Assembly: GCA_027296525.1 (NCBI GenBank)
Contig: JAPUJA010000352.1
Location: 1-13,394 of the forward strand
Length of the DNA stretch: 13,394 nucleotides
DNA from: Pseudomonadota bacterium
Lineage (GTDB): Bacteria; Pseudomonadota; Alphaproteobacteria; UBA828; JAPUJA01
Direction: 5' to 3'
A program made the position numbers and the translations under genes. Every line of letters starts with the position of its first letter. Position 1 is the first letter of the stretch. The notes beneath the pieces are model-generated. The model was not told the DNA's origin and searched no databases. It worked only from the letters and a program-made list of their open reading frames with translations. Of the stretch, positions 4,939 to 12,225 are shown one piece after another.

Positions 4939-7575
4939 TCAGGCGAGGCTCTTGGACGCGATCTCGTAGAGGTCCTTGGAGATGCCCTCGGTGCCGACGA
5001 CGCGCTCGAGCTCGGCCCTCATGAGCGCCTGTCGCGCCGTGTCGAACTTGCGCCAGCGCCCGATGGGCGAGACCGTGCGCGCCGCCACCTGGGGGTTGAG
5101 CCGGTCGAGTTCGAGCACCTGATCGGCGAGAAAGCGATAGCCCGCGCCGCTCGCGTTGTGAAAACGCACCCGGTTGGCGAAGGCGAAGGCACTGACGAGC
5201 GCGCGAAACCGGTTCGGGTTTCGGTTCGTGAAATCCGCATGGCGGGCGAGCTCCTCGACCCGGGCGAGCGTGTCCTCGCGCCGCGACATGGCTTGAATCG
5301 TGAACCATTTGTCGAGAACGAGAGGATCGTCCCGCCATTTCTCGTAGAAAGCGGCGAGTGCCTCGTCGCGCTCGGGCCTGTCGGTGTCGGCGAGCAGCCT
5401 CAACGCGCTCACCGCATCGGTCATGTTCGCCGCCCGGTTGAATTGCCGGAAGCAGAGCGCGATTTCCGCCGGCCCCTCGAGCGCCATGAGGTAGTCGAGG
5501 CAGGTGTTTTTCAGGCGCCGCCGGCCCATCGCGTCGACGTCGATCCGGTGGCCGCCGTCGTCGGTGTGTTTTTTATAAAGTTCGGCGAAGCGTTCGTGCA
5601 GGGACTCCGCGACAGCCTTACGGGCAAACTCGCGGGCCGCGTGAATCGCATCGACATCGATGAGCTCGACGCATTCGCTCAAATAGTCCTCGGACGGGAG
5701 CGACAGCATCTCGGCGGCGAAGGCCGCATCGAGCGTACGCTCCGACAGGCTTGCCTCGATGGCCTCGGGAAAGCGGGGATCGAGGCTGAGCTCCTTGCCC
5801 GCGTGATGGTCGTCGATCAGGCCGCGGATGAGCTCGACGGCGTAGAGCTGCCCCGCCTCCCAGCGATTGAACGGGTTCTTGTCGCGCGTCATCAGGAATC
5901 GGAGATCGGCGTCGGAATAGTTGGCCTGAATCTTCACCGGCGCCGAGAAGTCCCGGAGCAGCGAGGGCACCGGCCGGGACGCGACATCGACGAAGCGAAA
6001 GACTTCTTCCTCTTCGCGAATGTCGAGGACGCGCGTGGTGGTGTTGGCGGCGCCGGTCTCGCCTTCGAGACGCAAGGGGAGCTCCCGGCCCTTGCCGTCC
6101 AGGAGCGCCACGGCCAACGGCAGATGGAACGGCTCTTTCGCCGATTGGCCCGGCGTCGGCGGGCAGGATTGGCGGCAGGTGAGTGTGAAGCTCCGCACGC
6201 CGGGGTCGTAATGGCTCTCGATGCTGAGTTCCGGGGTGCCGGCCTGGGCGTACCACCGGCGGAACTGCGTGAAGTCGACGCCGTTCGCGTCTTCCATCGC
6301 CGCGACGAAATCCTCGCAGGTCACGGCCTCGCCGTCGTGGCGCTCGAAATAGAGGTCCATCCCCTTGCGAAAACCCCGCTTGCCCACGAAGGTTCCGATC
6401 ATGCGGATGATCTCGGCCCCCTTTTCATACACGGTCGGTGTGTAGAAGTTGTTGATCTCGATATAGGAGTCGGGGCGGATGGGATGGGCCGTGGGGCCCG
6501 CATCCTCGGGCCACTGGAGGGCTTTTAAGCGGCGCACATCGTCGATCCGTTCGACCGCGCGCGAGTTCATATCGCACGAGAATTCCTGATCCCGGAAGAT
6601 CGTCAGGCCTTCTTTCAGGGTGAGCTGGAACCAATCGCGACAGGTCACGCGGTTTCCCGTCCAATTGTGGAAATACTCGTGCGCGATCACGCCCTCGATG
6701 TTGAGATAGTCCGTATCGGTCGCCGTTTCCGGATTCGCGAGCACGTAGCGCGCGTTGAAGACGTTGAGCCCCTTGTTTTCCATCGCACCCATGTTGAAGT
6801 CGGCAACCGCGACGATCATGAAGATGTCGAGGTCGTATTCACGCCCGAACGTCTCCTCGTCCCAGCGCATCGCCTTCTTGAGCGAGGCCATGGCGTGGTC
6901 GCATCGGTCGAGATTGCCGGGCTCGACATAGATGCGGAGTTTCACCTCGCGCCCGGACTGCGTGACGAAGCTGTCTTCGAGCATCACGAGGTTTCCGGCG
7001 ACCAGCGCGAAAAGGTAGCTTGGCTTGGGGTGAGGGTCCTCCCAGCGGGCGAGATGGCGACCCTGCTCGAGATCGCGGCTCTCGACAAGGTTGCCGTTCG
7101 AGAGAAGCACCGGGTATTTCGCCTTGTCCGCCACGATCGTGGTCTCGTAACGGCTCAAGACGTCAGGCCGGTCGAGAAAATAGCCGATGCGGCGAAAGCC
7201 CTCCGCCTCGCATTGGGTGCAGAAGACGCCAGAGGATTTGTAGAGCCCTTCGAGAGAGGTGTTCTCCTGGGGCTTGATCTCGGTCTCGATCGCAAGCTCG
7301 AACGCGGCGGGGGGTGAGGGGATGGTCAGATTTTCATCGTCGATCGTGTAGTCCGACGGCGCCAGGGTGCGACCATCCAACGCGACCGATTTGAGATCGA
7401 GCTCACGGCCGGCGAGCACGAGCGGGCGATCTCCCGCCTCACGCCGTGTGAGGCTGAGCCGTGAAGCGACCCGGGTCGCCTCTTCGCCGAGTTCGAAGCG
7501 AAGGCTCAGCCGCTCGCAGCGATAGTCGGGCGGCCGGTAGTCCTTGCGGTAGATCGCCTGGTGTTCGTCCATCAT
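4939..7575 (-). CDS. pepN: Aminopeptidase N (M1 family), 878 aa
   Basis: A complete zinc metallopeptidase that removes N-terminal residues from peptides in the cytoplasm; no signal peptide is seen. Substrate-binding GAMEN is at 263-267. The zinc site is HEYFH-x18-E (H299, H303, E322, base E300) and the transition-state tyrosine is Y383 in TPTVYEKGAE. The rest follows the E. coli PepN layout: N-terminal beta domain (1-190), thermolysin-like catalytic domain (190-440), small beta domain (about 450-550) and a helical C-terminal domain ending YEIASKSLA. Length is close to E. coli PepN (870). The start is one of two adjacent ATGs (7575 or 7572); an in-frame TGA 12 bases upstream excludes an earlier one. 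It follows metF with a gap of nine bases, so they are probably co-transcribed. Confidence 0.96.
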   Translation of the reverse strand: MMDEHQAIYRKDYRPPDYRCERLSLRFELGEEATRVASRLSLTRREAGDRPLVLAGRELDLKSVALDGRTLAPSDYTIDDENLTIPSPPAAFELAIETEIKPQENTSLEGLYKSSGVFCTQCEAEGFRRIGYFLDRPDVLSRYETTIVADKAKYPVLLSNGNLVESRDLEQGRHLARWEDPHPKPSYLFALVAGNLVMLEDSFVTQSGREVKLRIYVEPGNLDRCDHAMASLKKAMRWDEETFGREYDLDIFMIVAVADFNMGAMENKGLNVFNARYVLANPETATDTDYLNIEGVIAHEYFHNWTGNRVTCRDWFQLTLKEGLTIFRDQEFSCDMNSRAVERIDDVRRLKALQWPEDAGPTAHPIRPDSYIEINNFYTPTVYEKGAEIIRMIGTFVGKRGFRKGMDLYFERHDGEAVTCEDFVAAMEDANGVDFTQFRRWYAQAGTPELSIESHYDPGVRSFTLTCRQSCPPTPGQSAKEPFHLPLAVALLDGKGRELPLRLEGETGAANTTTRVLDIREEEEVFRFVDVASRPVPSLLRDFSAPVKIQANYSDADLRFLMTRDKNPFNRWEAGQLYAVELIRGLIDDHHAGKELSLDPRFPEAIEASLSERTLDAAFAAEMLSLPSEDYLSECVELIDVDAIHAAREFARKAVAESLHERFAELYKKHTDDGGHRIDVDAMGRRRLKNTCLDYLMALEGPAEIALCFRQFNRAANMTDAVSALRLLADTDRPERDEALAAFYEKWRDDPLVLDKWFTIQAMSRREDTLARVEELARHADFTNRNPNRFRALVSAFAFANRVRFHNASGAGYRFLADQVLELDRLNPQVAARTVSPIGRWRKFDTARQALMRAELERVVGTEGISKDLYEIASKSLA

Positions 7576-7584
7576 CCTCTTCGG

Positions 7585-8559
7585 TCACGCGAGCGCCGGT
7601 CTCCCCTTGGTGGCGCCCGATTCCTCGATGATCGCCGGGATCCCCTCAGGATCGTGCGGCGCCATGATGTGGACGCCGGCGACGCCCGGTATCTCGCGGA
7701 ACCGCTGGATCAGCTCGACGCAGATGCGCCGCCCTTCCGCGCGGGGCTCCGAGGCGGCTTCGAGGCGCTCGATGATCGCGTCCGGCACCTCGACCCCGTA
7801 GAGGTTCTCCCGCATCCAGCAGGCCGAGCGGGCCGAGGGGATGGGCCCGATGCCGATCAGGACGAAGAGCCTCTCGGTCAGGCCTTCGCCCCTGAGACGC
7901 CCGATATAGCGGGCCACCATCTCGGGATCGAAGCAGAACTGAGTCTGCACGAAATCGGCGCCGCAATCCGCCTTGGCGCGCAAGCCCTCCGGCCTCCAAT
8001 CGGGAGGCGGATCGAGCGGGCTGTCGGCCACCCCGATGAAGAGCCGGGGCGGGGCCTCGAGCGCGCGGCCCGAGGGCAGAACGCCCTCGTCGCGCATCTG
8101 GGCCGCGGTCGAGATGAGCGCGCGCGTGTCCAGGTCGAAGACCGGCCTGGCGTCCGGCTGGTCGCCGGCGGAAGGATCATCGCCCCTGAGACACAGGATG
8201 TTCCGGATGCCGAGCGCCGAGGCGCCCATGAGGTCGGCCTGAAGGGCGAGGCGGTTGCGGTCGCGGCAGGTGAACTGGAGGATCGGCTCGATCCCTTCGG
8301 CCAGCAGGATCGCGGCCGCCGCCAGCGCCGACATGTGGCTCCGCGCGCCCGCGCCGTCGGTGACGTTCACGGCATCGGCCGCGCCCTTGAGAGGGGCCGC
8401 GCGCCCGACCATCGACGCGGCTTCGCCCGAAAGCGGCGGCACCGTCTCGGCCGTGACCGCGAAGGTGCCGGTCCGCAAGAGCCGCGCGAGCTTGCTCCCG
8501 GTCGGGCCGTTCCCGGTCGTGCCGTTCCCGGGATCGTTTTCCGCGTCAGGTGATGCCAT
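7585..8559 (-). CDS. Methylenetetrahydrofolate reductase family protein (MetF-like), 324 aa
   Basis: A TIM-barrel flavoprotein of the MetF family, which reduces 5,10-methylene-THF to 5-methyl-THF or runs the reverse reaction in C1 oxidation. Family features are VTAETVPP (catalytic Glu equivalent E38), LQFTCRDRNR (94-103), ILCLRGDDP (121-129, with the conserved Asp) and GADFVQTQFCFD (200-211). It is slightly longer than E. coli MetF (296) because of a Gly/Asn/Thr-rich N-terminal extension (residues 1-22). That extension contains a tandem 15-base repeat and is probably disordered. ATG 8559 overlaps the cupin gene end by 14 bases and lacks a strong ribosome binding site, so translational coupling is likely. 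Because it differs from standard MetF and sits with an EutQ-like cupin, it may serve a catabolic C1 route rather than methionine synthesis; that is inference. Confidence 0.88.
   Translation of the reverse strand: MASPDAENDPGNGTTGNGPTGSKLARLLRTGTFAVTAETVPPLSGEAASMVGRAAPLKGAADAVNVTDGAGARSHMSALAAAAILLAEGIEPILQFTCRDRNRLALQADLMGASALGIRNILCLRGDDPSAGDQPDARPVFDLDTRALISTAAQMRDEGVLPSGRALEAPPRLFIGVADSPLDPPPDWRPEGLRAKADCGADFVQTQFCFDPEMVARYIGRLRGEGLTERLFVLIGIGPIPSARSACWMRENLYGVEVPDAIIERLEAASEPRAEGRRICVELIQRFREIPGVAGVHIMAPHDPEGIPAIIEESGATKGRPALA
8497..8526. repeat. Two-copy 15-base tandem repeat inside the metF-like gene
   Basis: CCCGGTCGGGCCGTT and CCCGGTCGTGCCGTT stand head to tail with one mismatch. 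On the minus strand they encode NGTTG-NGPTG (residues 12-21) in the N-terminal extension. Being a multiple of three, the copy number could change without breaking the frame. Confidence 0.8.
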
Positions 8560-8911
8560 GCACTTCGCGCCAGTTTTCCGGATAGAGCGTGTAGAAGATC
8601 ACCGAGCGGCCGTCCGATTCATAGGCGATCTCGGTATTCTCCGGAATCCACAGCACGTCACCCGGTTCGCATTCGTACGTCTCGTCGCCGGCGCGCAGGC
8701 GGAAATGCCCTTCGAGGACGCAGATCACCTCGTCGTAGAGCAGCTTCCAAGGAATCGAGCAGTCCTCGAAGACCGCGATGCCGGCGCCCATGGTGGTCGT
8801 CGGATTGGGGCTCCGGCTTCCGAACAGCCGCGCGATCTCGGCCTTGCCGGGCGGGCCGCCATAGGCGTCGAAGGTCAGTTCGGAGCGTTTGACATGGCGA
8901 AGTTCACTCAT
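8546..8911 (-). CDS. EutQ-like cupin domain protein, 121 aa
   Basis: A single small cupin. The barrel core is WKLLYDEVICVLEGHFRLR (55-73) and CEPGDVLWIPENTEI (81-95), with the conserved glycines and prolines of cupin motifs 1 and 2. The metal-binding histidines of classical cupins are absent: motif 1 has D60/E61 and motif 2 has N92. EutQ-type cupins likewise lack the classical set. The start is supported by AAGGA five bases before ATG 8911. The stop lies 14 bases inside the metF-like gene, so the two are a translational unit. The function is unknown; a small-molecule binding or sensing role beside MetF is a guess. No signal peptide or membrane segment is seen. Confidence 0.85.
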   Translation of the reverse strand: MSELRHVKRSELTFDAYGGPPGKAEIARLFGSRSPNPTTTMGAGIAVFEDCSIPWKLLYDEVICVLEGHFRLRAGDETYECEPGDVLWIPENTEIAYESDGRSVIFYTLYPENWREVHGIT

Positions 8912-9000
8912 TTTCCTTGCCCCCCTTTGGCATGCGGCGTCTGCCGCGCGTGGTTTCGATCGCCCCTCGAGGCCGGCGCGGAACAGGCGCCGTTTGGATT

Positions 9001-9579
9001 CTAATCGGGCATCTGCTGGCGGCGTCGGCGGTGACGGATGCTGTCGACGAGTTCATCCGGATCACCGTAGCCTTTGTAGTCATTGCCCGGGCTCGGCATC
9101 CGGGCGCCATCGAGCTCGGTGCCGGTCATGGTCGCGCCGACCAGGAGCGCGCCCGTCAGGTCGGCCTCGCCGAGCCGTGCGTTGTCGAGCTTCGCGTTGC
9201 TCAAGTCGGCATAGCTCAGATCGGCCTTACGCAGATCGGCTTCCTCTAAATACGCGCCGCGAAGCTGCGCCTCCCGAAGGACCGCGCCCTTGAGCGTCGC
9301 GCCCCGAAAGTCGCTTCCCGCGAGAAACGCGTCCGAGAGGTCGGCGCCGGTCAGGTCGGCCCCGCTCAAATCCGCGTAGGCGACGTGGGCGCCCGAGAGG
9401 TCGCAGCCGGCGAGCTTGGCGCCCGCCAGGCTCGAGCCGCCGAGCTCGGCGCCTTGAAGCGTCGCGCCCGTGAGGTCCGCGCCCGCGAGATCGGCATTTC
9501 GGAACTCGAGGCCGCTCAAATCGGCGCCCTTGAACGCCCCGTCGCGGATTTTCTCTGGGGTGGGTTTGGCCCCACTCAT
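9001..9579 (-). CDS. Pentapeptide-repeat protein, 192 aa
   Basis: Residues about 14-160 are consecutive A(D/N)LxX-type pentapeptides (for example ADLSGADLTGADLSDAFLAG), roughly 28 in a row with few breaks. This pattern predicts a right-handed quadrilateral beta-helix. A short non-repeat head (MSGAKPTPEKIRDG) and a C-terminal tail with DPDELVDSIRHRRRR frame it. There is no signal peptide, membrane segment or enzyme domain. Some such proteins mimic DNA and protect gyrase (Qnr, MfpA), but most have no known role and nothing here decides it. GGAGGGAG lies about ten bases before ATG 9579. It appears to be its own unit: 190 bases follow the methyltransferase gene, and 89 bases separate its stop from the cupin start. 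Confidence 0.93.
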   Translation of the reverse strand: MSGAKPTPEKIRDGAFKGADLSGLEFRNADLAGADLTGATLQGAELGGSSLAGAKLAGCDLSGAHVAYADLSGADLTGADLSDAFLAGSDFRGATLKGAVLREAQLRGAYLEEADLRKADLSYADLSNAKLDNARLGEADLTGALLVGATMTGTELDGARMPSPGNDYKGYGDPDELVDSIRHRRRRQQMPD

Positions 9580-9769
9580 CGACGTCGATCTCCCTCCGGC
9601 GCCTTGTTTGGCTCTCCCCGCGCGCGCGCCCCGAAGAGCGGAATGGACGCGCTTACGGGCCTCCCCTGCCCGGGAACCGCAGCCTGCCTGGTCTTAATTT
9701 ATGGGCCCGCGCTTGTCCACACGGTTTTGGCGGGGCCTCGGAGCGGGCTTGGCCCCCGGCCGCCCTCGG
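9580..9769. other. Intergenic region between methyltransferase and pentapeptide genes
   Basis: These 190 bases contain an inverted repeat GGGGCC (9732-9737) / GGCCCC (9751-9756) with no T-run on either side, and a short AT-rich stretch (TTAATTTAT, 9694-9702) that could hold the pentapeptide gene promoter. The best minus-strand hexamers there, TGGACA and TAAGAC 17 bases apart, are a weak match. No coding sequence is convincing. Confidence 0.4.
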
Positions 9770-10558
9770 TCATCGGCGCATCGCCGGCTCGCGGTTGAGG
9801 AAAAGATTCATCCGCATGAGCTGATCGAAGACGTAACGCTCGCCGTCACGTCTGGTCTCGAAAAGCCGCTCGACCTTAGGCGTCTCGATGGCCGCGCGCG
9901 CGAGCTTGTTGAAGCTCGCGGCCAGCATCGCCTCGGTGAAGGCCGCGAAGTCCGCAAAGGAGTTCACGGTCATATAGAACGCTTCCCTGCCGGAGGCGAA
10001 GCGTTCGGGCACGAGGCGTTTGAGCGCGGCGTGGGCCGTGGCGCGCGCCTTCGTCTCGTCGTGAAACGGCTTCATCAGTTGCGAGAACGGGCTCTCCATC
10101 ACGGGCTCGATCGCGAGCAGGAAGCCGTTCTCACCGTTGAGCACGCGCTTCGCCTCGGTGAGCGCATCCGGGATCTCAGCGCTCGGCAGATGATGGAGCG
10201 AGCGGCTGAAGATCACGCCGTCGGCCGCGCCGCTTTCGAGCGGGATCCGCTCGGCGCCGGCCTCGATCAGCGTGACGCCGGGGATCTCGGGCGCCTCGCG
10301 GTTCTTTTGCGCCTGCACCGGATCGGGCTCGAGGCCCATGACGCGTGCGCCGCTGAGTGCGAGTTCCCGGGCGAGCTTGCCTTCGCCGCAGCCGACATCG
10401 ACGATGAGGCGGCCCGTCACATCGACGAGTCGCTCGATCGCATCAAGGTCGTTCACGCGGCCGAAATCTTCGCTATCTGAGGGTATTTGATCGATTGCCT
10501 CGGCCTTTCGTCGTTCGGCATGGGTGCGCGCTGCCGTCTTACGCCCGGCGCTCACCAT
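9770..10558 (-). CDS. Class I SAM-dependent methyltransferase, 262 aa
   Basis: A Rossmann-fold methyltransferase of the UbiE/Methyltransf_11 type. Motif I is LIVDVGCGEGKLARELA (about 52-68), the ribose-binding acid lies in VMGLEPDP (E77), motif II/III is AERIPLESGAADGVIFSRSL (about 102-121) and HHLP follows. The C-terminal 100 residues are helical and divergent, so the substrate cannot be assigned. The start taken is ATG 10558, which overlaps the membrane-anchor gene by 20 bases; a TTG at 10591 or GTG at 10555 are alternatives, and no ribosome binding site decides between them. The overlap places it as the last gene of the molybdoenzyme operon, so it may be a maturation or accessory factor, or just co-transcribed. 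Confidence 0.87.
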   Translation of the reverse strand: MVSAGRKTAARTHAERRKAEAIDQIPSDSEDFGRVNDLDAIERLVDVTGRLIVDVGCGEGKLARELALSGARVMGLEPDPVQAQKNREAPEIPGVTLIEAGAERIPLESGAADGVIFSRSLHHLPSAEIPDALTEAKRVLNGENGFLLAIEPVMESPFSQLMKPFHDETKARATAHAALKRLVPERFASGREAFYMTVNSFADFAAFTEAMLAASFNKLARAAIETPKVERLFETRRDGERYVFDQLMRMNLFLNREPAMRR

Positions 10559-11477
10559 AATAGAGCGCGGTCGTGTGCTTGGCTTCGGCAAAGAAGAGCC
10601 AGCGTTCGATGACGACGCCCAGCATGCCTGAAAATGCGGCGGCGAACGCGATCGGCACCGTCCACCAGCCCTCGGCGAAGAACAGGATCAGAATGAGCCC
10701 GGCCGGGAGCAGGAGGCCGAAGAGGAGCGCGAGACGCCGGAGCTTCGCGGCATGCTTGCGCGCGATCTGAAAGCCCATCTCGTGGGTCAAGTAGTTCTCG
10801 CCGGTGTGGGGCGGATCGAGCGGACGCACGCTTCCGAAGCGCCCGAGCCCGGTCGCCGTCTCCGGGCTGCTCGGGTTCGGCGCCCGCTCCAGATGACGCC
10901 AATGGCCGGCTTTGAGCGCCCAGGCGAGCGCGCTCGATGCGAGCGCGAGCGCGAGCGCCCCGTTCGCTTGAACGCCGAACGCCGAAAGCAGCGCGATAAG
11001 CCAAAGCGCCCCGGTCATCAGGGCGAAACCGAGATAGCTCGCCGGCACCCAGGGGGTGTGCCAAGCGCGGATGGGTTTGAGCGAGGCATAAATCATGCCG
11101 GTGCAGATGAGCGTCGCGAGCGCAAGGAGCGCGCCCAGGATGCCGAGCCACCCCCAAATGGCCTCGAAGCCCACCCAGCCTGCCGCGAAGGCCAGTGCCG
11201 GAAGGTAGGTGAGAAGCGCCGCGACCGCCTCGCGCGAGAGCCAGGAGGAACGCCATTGGCTCAAGCTCCGCCAGGCGCGCTCGGGATGCCGGAGATGGAA
11301 GGTCGAGGCGATCAGCCCGAGGCTCACAAGCGCGAGCGCGAGCCCGAGCAGCGCCGCCCCGAAGCCGCGCTCGGGCGGAAGCAGCCCGCCCGCGCCGAAC
11401 GCCCCGGCGAGCGCAAGCAGGCCGTAGCCCGCGCCCGAGGTGCTCGTGAAGAAGATGATGGAAAAAGTGGGATGCAC
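10539..11477 (-). CDS. soeC: DmsC-like membrane anchor of a molybdoenzyme (probable SoeC), 312 aa
   Basis: An integral membrane protein with about eight hydrophobic segments (roughly 10-30, 40-60, 84-105, 107-130, 144-168, 172-190, 246-268, 272-295). The DmsC-family signature HLRHPERAWRSLSQWRSSWL (61-80) is present. It anchors the catalytic and ferredoxin subunits and exchanges electrons with quinone. The GTG start gives MHPTFSIIFFTSTSGAGYG, the usual family N-terminus; it lies six bases after the ferredoxin subunit stop, so translation is likely coupled. Its order behind the large and Fe-S subunits matches soeABC, dmsABC and psrABC. The symbol is assigned through the ferredoxin subunit and is tentative. 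Confidence 0.87.
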   Translation of the reverse strand: MHPTFSIIFFTSTSGAGYGLLALAGAFGAGGLLPPERGFGAALLGLALALVSLGLIASTFHLRHPERAWRSLSQWRSSWLSREAVAALLTYLPALAFAAGWVGFEAIWGWLGILGALLALATLICTGMIYASLKPIRAWHTPWVPASYLGFALMTGALWLIALLSAFGVQANGALALALASSALAWALKAGHWRHLERAPNPSSPETATGLGRFGSVRPLDPPHTGENYLTHEMGFQIARKHAAKLRRLALLFGLLLPAGLILILFFAEGWWTVPIAFAAAFSGMLGVVIERWLFFAEAKHTTALYYGERRA

Positions 11478-11483
11478 GCTTTT

Positions 11484-12224
11484 CTAAGCGCCGCCGAGCC
11501 GGCGATCGAGCCAGCCGAGGAAGCCGCCTTCGGGGCTCACGGGCTCGAGCGTCGCCGGGGCGCCTTCGCCGATGCTGTCCCTCTTCGGGCGGGGCGGGAG
11601 GTATTTGTTCGTGGGCGCGTAGCCCGTCTCGGGCATGAGGTCGAAGCCGCCCCGCTCGGCCACGAGCCGCGAGACTTTCGATTCCGGGTCCGCGAGGTCG
11701 CCGAAATGGCGCGCCGAGACGGGACAGACCGAGACGCAGGCGGGCAGGCGCTCGTCTTCGGAGAGATGCGTGTTGTCGATGCGGTCGACGCAGAGCGTGC
11801 ACTTCTTCATCACGCCGCTTCCCTCGTCGAGCTCGCGCGCGCCATAGGGGCAGGCCCAGGCGCACAGGCCGCAACCGATGCAGAGATCCTCGTCGACGAG
11901 AACGATGCCGTCTTCTTCCCGCTTGTAGGAGGCGCCGGTCGGGCAGACCGTGACGCATTCGGCGTTGGCGCAATGCAGGCAGGATTTCGGGAAATACACG
12001 CTCCGTCCCTCATGCCCGCTTCCGACCTCGAAGCCGTGAATGCGGTTGAGCCAGCTGCCGCGTGCCTTTGCGCCATAGGGGTCGATGTCGCTTAGGGGGC
12101 CCATCGCACCGCCGGTGTTCCACTCCTTGCACGCGACCGCGCAGGCGTGGCAGCCGACGCAGGTATCGAGGTCGATGACGAGCCCGAGCCGTTTGGGCGG
12201 GGCCTCTTTGGGGAGCATCGTCAT
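11484..12224 (-). CDS. soeB: Four-cluster ferredoxin subunit of a molybdoenzyme (probable SoeB), 246 aa
   Basis: An electron-transfer subunit with sixteen cysteines arranged for four [4Fe-4S] clusters: C22-x2-C-x2-C-x3-C32, C82-x2-C-x4-C-x3-C94, C115-x2-C-x2-C-x3-C125 and C142-x2-C145 with C163-x3-C167. ACKEWNTGGAMGPLSDIDPY after the first cluster group and the tail GYAPTNKYLPPRPKR resemble SoeB of sulfite dehydrogenases more than DmsB; this is from memory. It carries electrons from the molybdenum subunit to the membrane anchor. No twin-arginine signal is seen, and none is expected for this subunit. The start at ATG 12224 has GGGAGAG nine bases upstream, at the end of the large-subunit gene, with one base between that stop and this start. 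A second ATG two codons later is also possible. Confidence 0.9.
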   Translation of the reverse strand: MTMLPKEAPPKRLGLVIDLDTCVGCHACAVACKEWNTGGAMGPLSDIDPYGAKARGSWLNRIHGFEVGSGHEGRSVYFPKSCLHCANAECVTVCPTGASYKREEDGIVLVDEDLCIGCGLCAWACPYGARELDEGSGVMKKCTLCVDRIDNTHLSEDERLPACVSVCPVSARHFGDLADPESKVSRLVAERGGFDLMPETGYAPTNKYLPPRPKRDSIGEGAPATLEPVSPEGGFLGWLDRRLGGA

Positions 12225-12225
12225 G

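Noticed and set aside
5158..6528. A 456-codon plus-strand open frame opposite pepN
   Set aside because: It is the antisense shadow of a well-conserved aminopeptidase. GC-rich DNA with third-position bias leaves such frames open, and the translation has no recognisable domain.
7561..8553. A 330-codon plus-strand open frame opposite the metF-like gene
   Set aside because: It lies antisense to MetF motifs and has an Arg/Gly/Ala-rich composition with no family resemblance.
9732..9756. GGGGCC/GGCCCC hairpin as the terminator of the molybdoenzyme operon
   Set aside because: No T-run follows on the minus strand, so it does not meet the standard for an intrinsic terminator.
9701..10480. A 259-codon plus-strand open frame opposite the methyltransferase
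   Set aside because: The methyltransferase motifs on the minus strand are clear, and the plus-strand product has none.
10559..10591. Earlier TTG start for the methyltransferase
   Set aside because: It would overlap the anchor gene further and adds only low-information residues. ATG 10558 is preferred, though no ribosome binding site is decisive.
10752..12095. A 447-codon plus-strand open frame opposite the membrane anchor and ferredoxin genes
   Set aside because: It crosses two well-supported genes on the other strand and its product is low-complexity Arg/Glu/Ala-rich.
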